NCBI GenBank assembly: GCA_910587995.1
Contig: CAJUNS010000010.1
Location: 1-35,414, forward strand
Direction of reading: 5' to 3'
From: an uncultured Oscillospiraceae bacterium
Lineage (GTDB): Bacteria; Bacillota_A; Clostridia; Oscillospirales; Acutalibacteraceae
Length of the DNA stretch: 35,414 nt
Part shown: positions 13,136 through 24,363 of the stretch, in pieces
Layout of the letters: each line of letters begins with the position of its first letter
Numbering within the stretch: position 1 is the first letter of the stretch
The notes under the pieces: generated by a model
Databases searched by the model: none
Told to the model about the DNA's origin: nothing
What the model saw: the letters and a program-made list of their open reading frames with translations, nothing else
Program-made: the position numbers and the translations under genes

Positions 13136-15019
13136 TCAAGAATAAATGTCCTCCATATCCCCCGCAGGGGGCGCGGCATGCTTGGGCCGCTGAGGCGGGT
13201 TCTCTGGCGGTTTCCGCCGGGGTGGAGGCGGGGGAGGGGGCTCCGAGGGCCTCCGCCGGGCGGAAGGCTGCGGCGGGGCCTGGGAAGATTTCCGCTGGGC
13301 AGGGGGCGGGGGAGGAGGCGCTGCCCCTCCATGCCGCCCAGACCGGCGGGCCGCGTAGGTCCGCTCGTCTGAAGCCTTGAGAAAGGCCAGCAGCCCCCAC
13401 ACCGAAACCATGCTGGACCCGCCCGCGCTGATAAAGGGCAGGGTCACGCCGGTCAGGGGTAAAAGATCCGTAACGCCAAACACGTTGAGGCAGGTTTGAA
13501 ACAGCAGCATACCCGCCGCCGCGCAGGCTCCAATGGAGAAAAAGGTGGAGCGGCTTCTGGTCACATCGCTGCGGGCATAGAGAATAAACAGGGCAATGGT
13601 CAAAATAACCAAAAAGCCCAGCAGCACTCCCTGCTCCTCACAGAGCAGGCCGAAGGCCAAGTCGCTGTCCGCCGCGAAAATATACTTGAGATAACCCTTA
13701 CCCAAGCCAATACCGAACAGCCCGCCGCTGGCCATGTAGGTCATTACCCGGGTCTGCTGGATGCCGGAATCGTAAGGGTCCTCCCACACATGGCCCCAGG
13801 CGCTGAAGCGGTCCGCCACATAGGGCATAAAAGTTAAAACCAAAAACACGCCGAAAGCCGCCGCCGCCAAAATGAGAATAATGGTTCGCACGCTGCCTGA
13901 GCGCATGAACGCGATGATCAGGAAGGTGGCAAAGAAAATAATCGCCGCGCCCAGGTCCCGCATCAGGAACAAAAAGCCTACGCAGGCCCCGGTGAACACC
14001 AGAAACTCCGTCATGTTCTTTTTGGTTTGCAGCCGGTCCAGGGTGGAGGTGCCCACAAAGACAAAGGCGATTTTGATAAACTCCGAGGGCTGAATGCTGA
14101 TGGGGCCAATGTAGATCCAGTTTTTAGCCCCGTGGGTCACAGTGCCCAGCACCAGGTTCAGCACAAACAGGCACAGGGCTCCCACCCCAATGGGCAGGCG
14201 GAACCGGGCCACCCGGTCCATGTCTCCCATAAACCAAATGAGAAAGCAGAACAGCAGCACGCCCATAAACAGCGCGGCCAGCTGGGTTTTGACCCCGCTG
14301 AGTTGAAAGCCCGCCAGCAGGTTGACCCCAATGCCCGAGAGCAGGTAGCCCACGGTTTCAATCTCAAAGCTGACCCGGTGCATGTAGCCCATGGACCAGG
14401 CGAACAGCCCCCAGCCCATAAGAAATACCCCTGCCTCTGGCAGCAGAGCGGCAGGGTGAAAGCCCTCCCCGGCAAAGCAGGCCTGAAAGGCCATGAGCAC
14501 ATGGCAGAGAGTGGCCGCAAACATCAGCTTAAATGGCGAGGCCGCCTCCCGCAGGATGGAGGTAAAAATCCGCCGCTTCTGCACCGGAGCCTGAGAGGCG
14601 TTGCGCAGGGTGAGGGTAAAGCTGCCCAGGGTAATCCGGTCGCCAATGTTCACCAGCTTCCGGTCCGTTACCTTACGGCCATTCACCGCCACGCCCCCCT
14701 TGGAGCCTGTGTCGCAGATGAACCAGCCCTCCTCCCGGCGCATAAACACCGCGTGGTCCCGGGAGACCGCCGCGTCCGGCAGGCAGATGTCGCAGCTTTT
14801 GGCCCGGCCAATGGAGTTTTCCCAGTACAGCACCGGGAACTCCGTGCCGGAGGCTTCCTCCACCAGCATAACCACTGGGTCCCGCCGGCGCTGGCCGGAC
14901 TTGAAGGAGGTGTAGCACCGCCAGGACACATACAGGGCCAGCAGGGGCACAAGAATCCGAATAACCAGCAATGCCGCCGGTCCCACGCCGGTCTGCAAGA
15001 AATTCAAAATGTCTTCCAC
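13136..15019 (-). CDS. FHA domain fused to FtsW/RodA/SpoVE glycosyltransferase
   Basis: This SEDS-family peptidoglycan polymerase carries a phosphopeptide-binding domain. In its 627 residues there is a first membrane helix (about 11-34), then an FHA domain (about 65-140) with G71-R72, S86-R-D-H89 and N113-G, the canonical phosphothreonine-binding positions. A SEDS domain with about ten helices follows (about 155-525), including the MRDLGAA loop with the catalytic-type aspartate, IQPSEFIKIAF, and TGVTLPFISAGGSS. The cytoplasmic tail (about 555-627) is a proline/arginine-rich, disordered stretch with runs of six and seven prolines. The start is GTG at 15019 with GGGGATGG upstream. It pairs with the PBP gene downstream. 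Confidence 0.93.
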   Translation of the reverse strand: MEDILNFLQTGVGPAALLVIRILVPLLALYVSWRCYTSFKSGQRRRDPVVMLVEEASGTEFPVLYWENSIGRAKSCDICLPDAAVSRDHAVFMRREEGWFICDTGSKGGVAVNGRKVTDRKLVNIGDRITLGSFTLTLRNASQAPVQKRRIFTSILREAASPFKLMFAATLCHVLMAFQACFAGEGFHPAALLPEAGVFLMGWGLFAWSMGYMHRVSFEIETVGYLLSGIGVNLLAGFQLSGVKTQLAALFMGVLLFCFLIWFMGDMDRVARFRLPIGVGALCLFVLNLVLGTVTHGAKNWIYIGPISIQPSEFIKIAFVFVGTSTLDRLQTKKNMTEFLVFTGACVGFLFLMRDLGAAIIFFATFLIIAFMRSGSVRTIILILAAAAFGVFLVLTFMPYVADRFSAWGHVWEDPYDSGIQQTRVMTYMASGGLFGIGLGKGYLKYIFAADSDLAFGLLCEEQGVLLGFLVILTIALFILYARSDVTRSRSTFFSIGACAAAGMLLFQTCLNVFGVTDLLPLTGVTLPFISAGGSSMVSVWGLLAFLKASDERTYAARRSGRHGGAAPPPPPPAQRKSSQAPPQPSARRRPSEPPPPPPPRRKPPENPPQRPKHAAPPAGDMEDIYS

Positions 15020-15037
15020 AATTTCACCATCCCCGGT

Positions 15038-15709
15038 CTATTGAATCGCCGCGACCTCCCCGGCCCGCTTGTAGATGGAGCCCTCCGGCACGGCCCCCCG
15101 CACCATGGAGAGGGGATAGACCCGGCTTCCCCGGCCAATCACCGTCCCCGGGTTCAGGACCGCTCCGCAGCCCACCTCCACCTGATCGCCCAGCATGGCC
15201 CCAAACTTTTTAAGCCCGGTTTCCACCCGCTCATCTCCGGCGGCAATGGTTACCAGCGTCTTGTCCTGCTTTACATTGGAGGTTACCGCCCCGGCCCCCA
15301 TGTGGGATTTGTACCCCAGAATGGAGTCCCCCACATAGTTGTAGTGAGGCACCTGGACCCCGTCAAAGAGAATGACGTTTTTCAGCTCCGTGGAGTTTCC
15401 CACCACGCAGCCCGCGCCTACCAGAGCGCTGCCCCGAATAAACGCCCCGGGCCGCACCTCGGCCTCTGGACCGATGACGCAGGGCCCGGCTATATAGTTG
15501 TTGGGATAAATCTTCGCCGTTTTGTGGATCCACACCTGCTCTCCGGCCCGCTCATAGTCCCCGGGCGAAAGCCGCGCGCCCAGCTCCAGAATAAAAGAGC
15601 CAATCTGAGGCAGGGCCTGCCAGGGGTACTGGGTTTTCTCCAGCAGCTCCCGGGCGGCGGTGTGGGACAAATCGAAAAGCTCTTTCGTTTGCAGACAGAT
15701 ATTGCTCAT
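15038..15709 (-). CDS. Left-handed beta-helix protein resembling the GlmU acetyltransferase domain
   Basis: The 223-residue hexapeptide-repeat protein has no nucleotidyltransferase domain. Residues from about 60 onward form the left-handed helix, and the stretch GNSTELKNVILFDGVQVPHYNYVGDSILG-like region resembles the GlmU active-site strand (NFVELKNS...VPHLxYIGD). An N-terminal 55-residue helical part replaces the uridylyltransferase. In databases such proteins are often labelled UDP-GlcNAc pyrophosphorylase, but only acyltransfer or sugar-nucleotide binding is plausible here. Its position 18 bases upstream of the FtsW-like gene suggests a cell-wall precursor role. The ATG at 15709 follows GGAGGTA. 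Confidence 0.8.
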   Translation of the reverse strand: MSNICLQTKELFDLSHTAARELLEKTQYPWQALPQIGSFILELGARLSPGDYERAGEQVWIHKTAKIYPNNYIAGPCVIGPEAEVRPGAFIRGSALVGAGCVVGNSTELKNVILFDGVQVPHYNYVGDSILGYKSHMGAGAVTSNVKQDKTLVTIAAGDERVETGLKKFGAMLGDQVEVGCGAVLNPGTVIGRGSRVYPLSMVRGAVPEGSIYKRAGEVAAIQ

Positions 15710-15765
15710 AAAAATACCTCCATAATCTTCCGGATGGGTGGGACGGCGTGGGATTTCCTCCCGCC

Positions 15766-16596
15766 TTAGCCTGCCGCTGTCTCGCCAAACATCAGCATGG
15801 TCTTATCCAGCGCGTCCACTTGGTTTAGGTCGATCTGCAGCTCTCCGGTGGGGGTCTGGCGGATGTCCAGGGCAATGGTCACATTCTGCTCCTGGTAGCG
15901 GATGGAGCTCAGCTGCCCTTGACAGTATTCCAGCACCTTTTCCATGTAGAGCTGGTATGGGTCCACCTTAACGCCGGGCGTGGACGCGGGGGTGGGGGCC
16001 GGCGTGGGAGTAGGCTCCGCCTCCTCACCGTCCCAATCTTCATTGTCCCAGTCCTCACCGTCCTGATTCTCTTCTCCGGGCACAAAGCCATCCTGGCCTT
16101 CGCCCAACACACCCTGCGATGACTGGGCCGCGTTAGCCGCCGAGGCCTCGTCCATAGCCTGGGTGCGCAGGCCGGAGAAAGTCTCCGTCAGCCCCGCAAA
16201 GCTGCCAATGGGCGTGACCTCTACCTCGATATAGTAGCCGGTCTCAATCTTCTGCTCTTCCTTCACCGTATATTTGGCCTGGTCAAAGGCCCGGCTCATA
16301 ATGTCCTTCAGCCGCGCCAGCTGTTCCTCGTTGGGAGAGAGTCCGTAGGCGTTGCAAAAGTTTACCGCCGCGTTCTCCACCGTGGAGGTGTGGTTCTGTT
16401 GAGAAATTTCCTCCGAGGTTCCCGTCACGGCAATGAACCGGTCGTGAGCGTTGTGGTAGCTGCTGTCCAGCAGGGCCTCAATGTAGCCGGACACATCATA
16501 GTCGCCAAAGCCCGCGTCCGGTAGCGCGCAGCCAGCGCATACCACCGCCAGCACAACCGCCAAAACTCCGGCAGTCCATTTTTTCCTTACTCTCAT
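15766..16596 (-). CDS. Putative lipoprotein with acidic and Thr-Pro linker
   Basis: I do not recognise the family. The 276-residue product has a signal peptide ending in the lipobox VCAGC (C23), so it is anchored to the outer face of the membrane. Residues about 30-160 look folded and helical. A linker follows, first acidic with repeated D/E-W units (EDWDNEDWDGEE) and then Thr-Pro rich (PTPTPAPTPASTPG). A second small domain of about 65 residues closes the protein. The ATG at 16596 is preferred to 16611 because GGGAG sits at normal spacing. It lies between secA and the wall genes and probably shares their transcript. Confidence 0.8.
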   Translation of the reverse strand: MRVRKKWTAGVLAVVLAVVCAGCALPDAGFGDYDVSGYIEALLDSSYHNAHDRFIAVTGTSEEISQQNHTSTVENAAVNFCNAYGLSPNEEQLARLKDIMSRAFDQAKYTVKEEQKIETGYYIEVEVTPIGSFAGLTETFSGLRTQAMDEASAANAAQSSQGVLGEGQDGFVPGEENQDGEDWDNEDWDGEEAEPTPTPAPTPASTPGVKVDPYQLYMEKVLEYCQGQLSSIRYQEQNVTIALDIRQTPTGELQIDLNQVDALDKTMLMFGETAAG

Positions 16597-16657
16597 ATAC
16601 CATTCTCCCATTCCTTTTTACAGAGTTAAAGAAAGCTTTTGAATCCGCTGACTCCCT

Positions 16658-19411
<2,754 letters not shown>

Positions 19412-19605
19412 TTACCGTCCCTCTTACTATCAAAATTTTATCAACCTGCTTCCAGCCCCATCTTCGGTGAAGCCGCGGAATCCTCAAACACGTTTCCATT
19501 GCGGCGCGGGGGCTCAAGCCTTCTCCCGGCGCTCATTGCGGGGCAGGCTCCTCCCGCTTGGCTGGCTCAACCACCCAGCCGGCGGCCGGAAAGGGCGCCC
19601 CGCCT

Positions 19606-19635
19606 ATTATAGCATGGGGGAAGTGGAGATTGCAA
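19606..19635 (-). promoter_or_regulatory. Probable sigma-A promoter of secA
   Basis: On the minus strand, TTGCAA (19630-19635), an 18 bp spacer ending in TGC (extended -10) and TATAAT (19606-19611). The leader to the secA ATG is about 190 bases. Confidence 0.72.
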
Positions 19636-19748
19636 GATTTGCCACAGTTTATTTACATTTGCCGGTGGGAACCCCCCGGTGTGGCGGTGGATCCCGCCCC
19701 TTTCCGCTGGTCCGGGCTCCCTTTGCTCAAACCGTGCTTCCTGTTTTA

Positions 19749-19856
19749 GTAAACGCACTTGAAAATCGGTAAATACCGATTTTCAAGCAGGGCGGCGCGG
19801 GCGTGCCCGCGCCGCCAGGTTCAAAAGAGGTATCACCTCTTTTGAACCGCGTTAAC
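19749..19856 (+). repeat. Cloverleaf repeat, copy C (full length)
   Basis: GTAAACGC to GCGTTAAC, 108 bp, with all three stems perfect: CTTGAAAATCGGT/ACCGATTTTCAAG, GGCGGCGCGGGC/GCCCGCGCCGCC and GGTTCAAAAGAGGT/ACCTCTTTTGAACC (with a slightly different loop). It is the cleanest copy in the window and is not next to a stop codon; it sits between divergent transcription units. Confidence 0.92.
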
Positions 19857-19891
19857 CATATGATACTCCTTTTTGAAAGGGAATGCAAGGG

Positions 19892-19944
19892 AAAAGGGAG
19901 CGCAACGGGGCTTCTCCGCCTCTTTGCGCTCCCTTTTTATCTTT
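19892..19944. terminator. Terminator downstream of the substrate-binding gene
   Basis: AAAAGGGAGCGCAA (19892-19905) pairs with TTGCGCTCCCTTTT (19924-19937) around an 18-base loop, flanked by TTTTTATCTTTT on the plus side and TTTTCCC on the minus side. It lies 32 bases after the stop codon of the minus-strand gene. Confidence 0.8.
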
Positions 19945-19976
19945 TGGTTTGCCAGCCTTTTCCCGCTGGAAAAGCG

Positions 19977-20978
19977 TTAGTAATAGTTCGCCGCCGCCAG
20001 CGTCTCTTCGGGAAGCTTGGCTCCCAGGGCGCTCATTGCCGCCTGGTTGACGCTGGCCAGCCCGCTCTCATAGCGGAAGACCGGCACTTGGGCCAGCTCC
20101 CGGCCCGCCGCCAGCTGCACCGCCATATCCGCCGCCTTGCGGCCCGCCTCGGTGTAGTCTGTGCTGACTCCCGCTAAGGCCCCGGCCTGCACCAAGTCCT
20201 CGGTGCAGGCATACCAGGGCTTTTTAGCCGCCTGGGCCTCCTTGGCCGCGTCTGCCGCCGCCTGGGCGATGGTGCTGTCTACCGGGGTAAACACCGCATC
20301 CACCTGGGGGCAGAGCTCCTTCATCCGTTGGGCCGCCTCGCCGGCGTTGGCCGCTTGGGCCTCCACCACCGTCAGGTTCTTTTCCCCGCAGTACTCCCGA
20401 AACGCCTGGGCCTCCTCTGTTCCCAGCGCACAGGCCGGGTCTGCCAGCAGACCGAAGGTTTCCAGCTCTGGGTCCACTTGCAGGGCCAGGTCCACCACGG
20501 ACCGGGCGTTCTGGTTCTCCGCCACGCCGGTGGCCGCGCTCATGTCTCCCCAAAGGCTCTCGCTGCCGCCTAAAAAGACCAGCCGGGCTTTTCCGCCCTG
20601 GGCTGCCTCCGCCGCCGCTTTCGCCGCCGGGGCCGACACCGCCACAATTAAGTCTGTTTTGTTCTTGACAAAATTCTCACAGATCTCCTTGGCCTTGTCC
20701 CCGCTGCCTCCAGCGTTCTGGTAGTCAATTTCCAGCTTCTGCTCGCCATAGCCCCATTCGTCCAGGCGGCTCATAAAGGCCTCCCGGGCCGCGTCCAAGG
20801 GGGCGTACTCCGCGTACTGCACCAGCCCGATGCGGTACTTCTCCTGGGTTTTCGCCGCTGGCGCGGCACTGGCGCTGGGGAGCGCGGACTCCGGCTCCTG
20901 GACCTCCTGCCGCTTGCAGCCCGCCAGCCCGCACAGGGCCAGTGTCAGGGCCAAAACCACGCATATCATCTTTTTCAT
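19977..20978 (-). CDS. ABC transporter substrate-binding lipoprotein (TrpX/DUF534-like)
   Basis: This is a periplasmic-type binding protein anchored by lipid. The 333-residue product has a signal peptide with lipobox LAGC (C21), an Ala/Ser/Pro linker and then a two-lobed fold starting YRIGLVQYAEYAPLDAAREAF, the opening typical of the TrpX/ABC_sub_bind family (amino-acid or purine-like ligands). VDAVFTPVDSTIAQA and ALAGVSTDYTEAGRKAADMA are also family-like. It has no permease or ATPase of its own type beside it; the adjacent ABC genes are the Gld class, which does not use such a protein. The start ATG at 20978 has GGAGAG unusually far upstream (14 bases), so an earlier GTG cannot be excluded. 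Confidence 0.87.
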   Translation of the reverse strand: MKKMICVVLALTLALCGLAGCKRQEVQEPESALPSASAAPAAKTQEKYRIGLVQYAEYAPLDAAREAFMSRLDEWGYGEQKLEIDYQNAGGSGDKAKEICENFVKNKTDLIVAVSAPAAKAAAEAAQGGKARLVFLGGSESLWGDMSAATGVAENQNARSVVDLALQVDPELETFGLLADPACALGTEEAQAFREYCGEKNLTVVEAQAANAGEAAQRMKELCPQVDAVFTPVDSTIAQAAADAAKEAQAAKKPWYACTEDLVQAGALAGVSTDYTEAGRKAADMAVQLAAGRELAQVPVFRYESGLASVNQAAMSALGAKLPEETLAAANYY

Positions 20979-21057
20979 GAGTCTTAAAACCACTCTCCTT
21001 TCCAGGGTCCGGCGGGGCCGGGCCTCTGGCTGTTCCAAGTTTTCTTACAAAGGCTGA

Positions 21058-21087
21058 TTCCCACAAGCAGCCGTTTGCTTGTGGGAA
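21058..21087. terminator. Perfect hairpin between the DUF4340 and substrate-binding genes
   Basis: TTCCCACAAGCA (21058-21069) pairs with TGCTTGTGGGAA (21076-21087) with a six-base loop, starting a few bases after the DUF4340 stop. There is no T-run on the minus strand, so it may be an RNA-stabilising or partial terminator structure rather than a strong terminator. Confidence 0.5.
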
Positions 21088-21094
21088 AAGCCCC

Positions 21095-22543
21095 TTAGGG
21101 GATCAGCGGCAGAAGCGCCTCCAGCTCGCTGCCCCGAATCTGTCCGGTATACTGCCCGTTAAGCATAGCGGCGTACCGGTTTTGACCTTCTATGGGATAA
21201 AACTCTACCTTGTCGCTTCCGCCTTCAAAGTACTGGTACTCCGCCCGCAGGGCGCAGCCGCTGCCATAGGCGGCCTCCTCGCCGCTGAACACCGCCAGGC
21301 TGATCAGCTTCTGATAGAAGGGCTGGTAGGCTTCCTCATAGTCCACCGGGCTTCCGCTCCCGTCCACAATGGTCAGGTCGTACTGAATGTTGGAGTCGGT
21401 GGACTTCTCCTCGTTCTTCGTCCGGGTGATCTGATAGGTGTGGACCTGATCCCCCTCCGAAGTAACGGTTAGTTTTTCCACATTCTTGATGTTGGGAATC
21501 CAGATGTAGCTCATCCGCAGCCCCATAACGCTGGTCTCGGCCCACTGAGAAACCTGGTCGTTGGCAACCTGATAGATTACGCCGTTGCTGTCCGCCAGCA
21601 GATACCGGTTTCCCTCGTTGTCCTTGGCGCTGACCGCCAGATCATGGGTGCTGTCGTTAAGGGTAAACTGAATGCGCGCCTCCGGCTCCAGCAGGCCGTG
21701 CTCTTCCAGGCTCTTTTCCGAAACATCCGCGCTGGCCACCTGGGAGGCGGTCAGGCTTTTCAGGGAGACAGCCAGCTCGTTAAAGGCCGTGTTGCCCGAC
21801 TCCGCCGTGACCGGCGCGGTCATCAGGTAAGTGCTGTTGGCCCGGGAGCTGCGCTCAATGACAATCTCTTCCGGATACCGCGTGCCGGAAAGGGCCATGC
21901 GCTGCATCACGTCTTCTCCGGCCTCTTCGGTTTTGTTGCCTTCCTCGTCCACGGTTTCCACCACCCGGTCGGCTATGGTGTAAACCTCTTTTACAAAGTA
22001 CACATACATGCTCTCATACAGGTTGGCGGGCACATTAGTGACAATGTATACCGCGTCGCCCTTGCGTACATAGCGTCCGGAGGTTTCCGCCGCGTTTTTG
22101 CCCAGCACCAAGGTCTCCTGGCCGCTCTTGGTGCGGATGGTCACCTCCGCCTCGCCGCTGCCCGCCAGACCGAAGGCCTCCAGGTTTTCCTGGGCGCCCA
22201 GGCTCTTGGCCGCGGTCATGTGGAACAGGGACTGCATGTTGGAGGTCAGGTAGGTGTTTTCCAGCCCAAAGCCCTCATAGCCCTTTAGGGTAAAGCGCAG
22301 GCTGTCCCCGCCGGTAAGGGGCACCGCGGTGAATTCCCCGTTTTGGTTGCGCACCTCTACCGACTCCACTTCCGCCTCGTCCAGGTCCATCACCGTTTCG
22401 CCGGGCTGGCTGGATTCTTCCACCGGCAGGGAGGAGGCCTCTCCCTCTTGGCCGCTGGGCGTTTTGGCCAGCCAAAAGGCCGCGCCGCCCAGCACCGCCA
22501 GCACCAGCAGCATCAGTAAAATATTCCGCAGGTTCTTCTTCAT
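21095..22543 (-). CDS. DUF4340 domain protein of the Gld-type ABC cassette
   Basis: The 482-residue protein is anchored by one N-terminal helix (about 7-25), has a Ser/Glu-rich linker and a large extracytoplasmic part with two repeated beta-rich modules (for example SLRFTLKGYEGFGLENTYL and ARIQFTLNDSTHDLAV). This matches DUF4340 proteins, which almost always follow gldA/gldF/gldG homologues. Function is unknown; a role as the external partner of the transporter is inferred from context. The ATG at 22543 starts four bases after the GldG stop, using GAGGAGG within the end of gldG. Confidence 0.87.
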   Translation of the reverse strand: MKKNLRNILLMLLVLAVLGGAAFWLAKTPSGQEGEASSLPVEESSQPGETVMDLDEAEVESVEVRNQNGEFTAVPLTGGDSLRFTLKGYEGFGLENTYLTSNMQSLFHMTAAKSLGAQENLEAFGLAGSGEAEVTIRTKSGQETLVLGKNAAETSGRYVRKGDAVYIVTNVPANLYESMYVYFVKEVYTIADRVVETVDEEGNKTEEAGEDVMQRMALSGTRYPEEIVIERSSRANSTYLMTAPVTAESGNTAFNELAVSLKSLTASQVASADVSEKSLEEHGLLEPEARIQFTLNDSTHDLAVSAKDNEGNRYLLADSNGVIYQVANDQVSQWAETSVMGLRMSYIWIPNIKNVEKLTVTSEGDQVHTYQITRTKNEEKSTDSNIQYDLTIVDGSGSPVDYEEAYQPFYQKLISLAVFSGEEAAYGSGCALRAEYQYFEGGSDKVEFYPIEGQNRYAAMLNGQYTGQIRGSELEALLPLIP

Positions 22544-22547
22544 AGGC

Positions 22548-24167
22548 TTACAGATGCCTCCTCTTTAAGAAGATCACCAGCCCAGCGGCCAAAATCACCA
22601 GGGGCAGGCCGATGGTAAACACGCCCAGGCCCAGCACCACAATGGTGTTCTGGCTGGCGGCCACATCCAGCACATTGGTCTGCACCCGCTCGGTCAGAAT
22701 GCTCACCTGGCTGCCATCGGTATCGGTGGCATACTGCAAAAGGTCCGTCAGATACTCCCGGTTTCCATAGGCCGTGGTCATAAAGCGGTCGGTAAACACA
22801 TGGGAGGAACCAAAGACCATCACGCTCCGGTAATAGAACTCATTGTCAAACTGGGTCAGGGCAGAGGACAAAGTGGCCAGGGTCTGCTGGGAGGTCTGGG
22901 GCTCGCCGCCCTCCTCCAGGTCCTCGGTAGAAAGGGCGTAAGCCTGGTCCGAGGTGGTCCACAGGGCCTTGGTGCCCACATCGCCGTTGCCCTCAAACAG
23001 CAGGGTAAGAGGGGCGCTCATGGGAGAGAGCAGCCGGCTGTAACCGTCTTCGTCCAGCACCTCCGAGTTGGCGTCCACAAAAACCACGCTCTGGTCCGCC
23101 ATGGCAAACCGGGAAGAATCGGTCTCGGCCACAATGGAGCCGCTGCCTACCGCAACGCCCCATTCCTCCAAAAAGCCGCTGAGCTTAGGCAGCTCGCTCT
23201 GGGCCGGGTAGCAGCTGACCAGCAGAGAGATGGATTCCTTCCGCTCCTGGTCGCCCAGCAGCGTTCTTAGCTTGTCCAGCTCCTCGTCGGTGTAGTCGGT
23301 GTTGGGGGTGGGAATCATCAAAAGCTGCGTGCCTTCGGGAATGTCCTCGGTCATGATGTCGAATTCCTTCACTTCAAAGTTTAAGCGCTTGACCATGTCC
23401 AAAAATTCCGCCATGTCGCTGCTGGTCAACATCTCTTCGTGGCCGGTGGCAATGGCCATCACAGGCACCTTGTCCATGTTCACCACTTCCAGGGCTCCGG
23501 CCAGGGCGCTGTCCACATTGGAGTAGGTGTTGGGCACATTGGGGTTCTGGGAATTTTGAGCCATCGAGAACATATCGTCCACAGTCAGCACCTTATAGCG
23601 CTTCTCGGTCTTCACCAGCACCCGGCCGGAGGTCAGATACTCCTCTGGGTAAGAGTTGATAAAGTCCGGGTTTGTGTCCGGGTCAATAAACTTGGTTTTG
23701 ATTTTGGGGTTCACCTCGCCCAGCCGCTCGGCCAGGTTGGCCACCTGGCTGTACTTCAAGCCATAGTTGGCGTTAATCCGGTCCTCCCGGTAGGCGTCCT
23801 CCGTGCCAATGAGATAGATGGTGGTCTCTTCCTCCACGCCTTTGGCCAGCTCTACCGCCTGGTCCGAAAGGGTGTTCATCTTCTGGGCGGTCAGGTCAAT
23901 GTTCAGGGAGGGGAAGCGCTCGGCCAACAGGGAGACCAGCAGGTTCACCACCACCACAATGGCGATGAACACCACGGTCATCACCGTGGCCATGCCGCCC
24001 CGCTTAAACTTATTTCCCCGGAAGGGGGAGGGCTTTTTCCCCGCCTTAGGGGCCGGGGCGGGTTCCGGGCTGGGCTCCGGAGCCGGAACGGACTTCGAAG
24101 CCGGGGACTCGGTCTGGTCCGGATTTATGGGTTCCAGGTTTTCCTGGGTCTGATTTTTCTCGTCCAT
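22548..24167 (-). CDS. GldG-family auxiliary component of ABC transporter
   Basis: The 539-residue protein has a Pro/Glu-rich cytoplasmic N-terminus (about 1-55), one membrane helix (about 59-81), a large extracytoplasmic domain beginning FPSLNIDLTAQKMNTLSDQ (the stretch diagnostic of GldG/DUF4350-like proteins) and a final helix (about 512-535) ending in KRRHL. In Bacteroidetes, GldG works with GldA and GldF in gliding; in Clostridia the homologous cassette has no known substrate. The ATG at 24167 follows AAAGGACG. A 196-base spacer from the permease, carrying a degenerate R1 fragment, interrupts the otherwise compact operon. Confidence 0.88.
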   Translation of the reverse strand: MDEKNQTQENLEPINPDQTESPASKSVPAPEPSPEPAPAPKAGKKPSPFRGNKFKRGGMATVMTVVFIAIVVVVNLLVSLLAERFPSLNIDLTAQKMNTLSDQAVELAKGVEEETTIYLIGTEDAYREDRINANYGLKYSQVANLAERLGEVNPKIKTKFIDPDTNPDFINSYPEEYLTSGRVLVKTEKRYKVLTVDDMFSMAQNSQNPNVPNTYSNVDSALAGALEVVNMDKVPVMAIATGHEEMLTSSDMAEFLDMVKRLNFEVKEFDIMTEDIPEGTQLLMIPTPNTDYTDEELDKLRTLLGDQERKESISLLVSCYPAQSELPKLSGFLEEWGVAVGSGSIVAETDSSRFAMADQSVVFVDANSEVLDEDGYSRLLSPMSAPLTLLFEGNGDVGTKALWTTSDQAYALSTEDLEEGGEPQTSQQTLATLSSALTQFDNEFYYRSVMVFGSSHVFTDRFMTTAYGNREYLTDLLQYATDTDGSQVSILTERVQTNVLDVAASQNTIVVLGLGVFTIGLPLVILAAGLVIFLKRRHL

Positions 24168-24284
24168 TGTTTTCGTCCTTTCTGGGGGGATACTTAAGGA
24201 TTGGGCTGGGCCTCCTGTTTTTGAGGACGCCGCCCTGGCTTGCTTGGGGCTGGCCCCATCGGAGAGGCCGCTGTTGGGGCAGAG

Positions 24285-24342
24285 ACGCTTTCGGAAAGAA
24301 AGTTTCTCCGTGCTCTTCAAAAACTTTTTCCGCGCCTGTGGT
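24285..24342 (+). repeat. Degenerate R1 fragment inside the ABC operon
   Basis: GGAAAGAAAGTTTCTCCGTG, then CTCTTCAAAAACTTTTTCCG, corresponds to the hairpin arm and the ATCTTCAAAGACTTTT motif of R1. The rest of the 196-base spacer between the permease and gldG shows nothing recognisable. Confidence 0.5.
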
Positions 24343-24363
24343 TTTTCTCTTTAATACTGGGCT

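Larger units (their letters stand above)
19412..19976. other. 565-base gap between secA and the substrate-binding gene
   Basis: From right to left it holds a bidirectional terminator (19892-19944), cloverleaf copy C (19749-19856), the secA promoter (19606-19635), and the secA leader. The leader includes a degenerate piece of the R1 family (CATCTTCGGTGAAGCCGCGG at 19459-19478, then AATCCTCAAACACGTTT), similar to that at 32382-32425. I see no gene in it. Confidence 0.7.
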
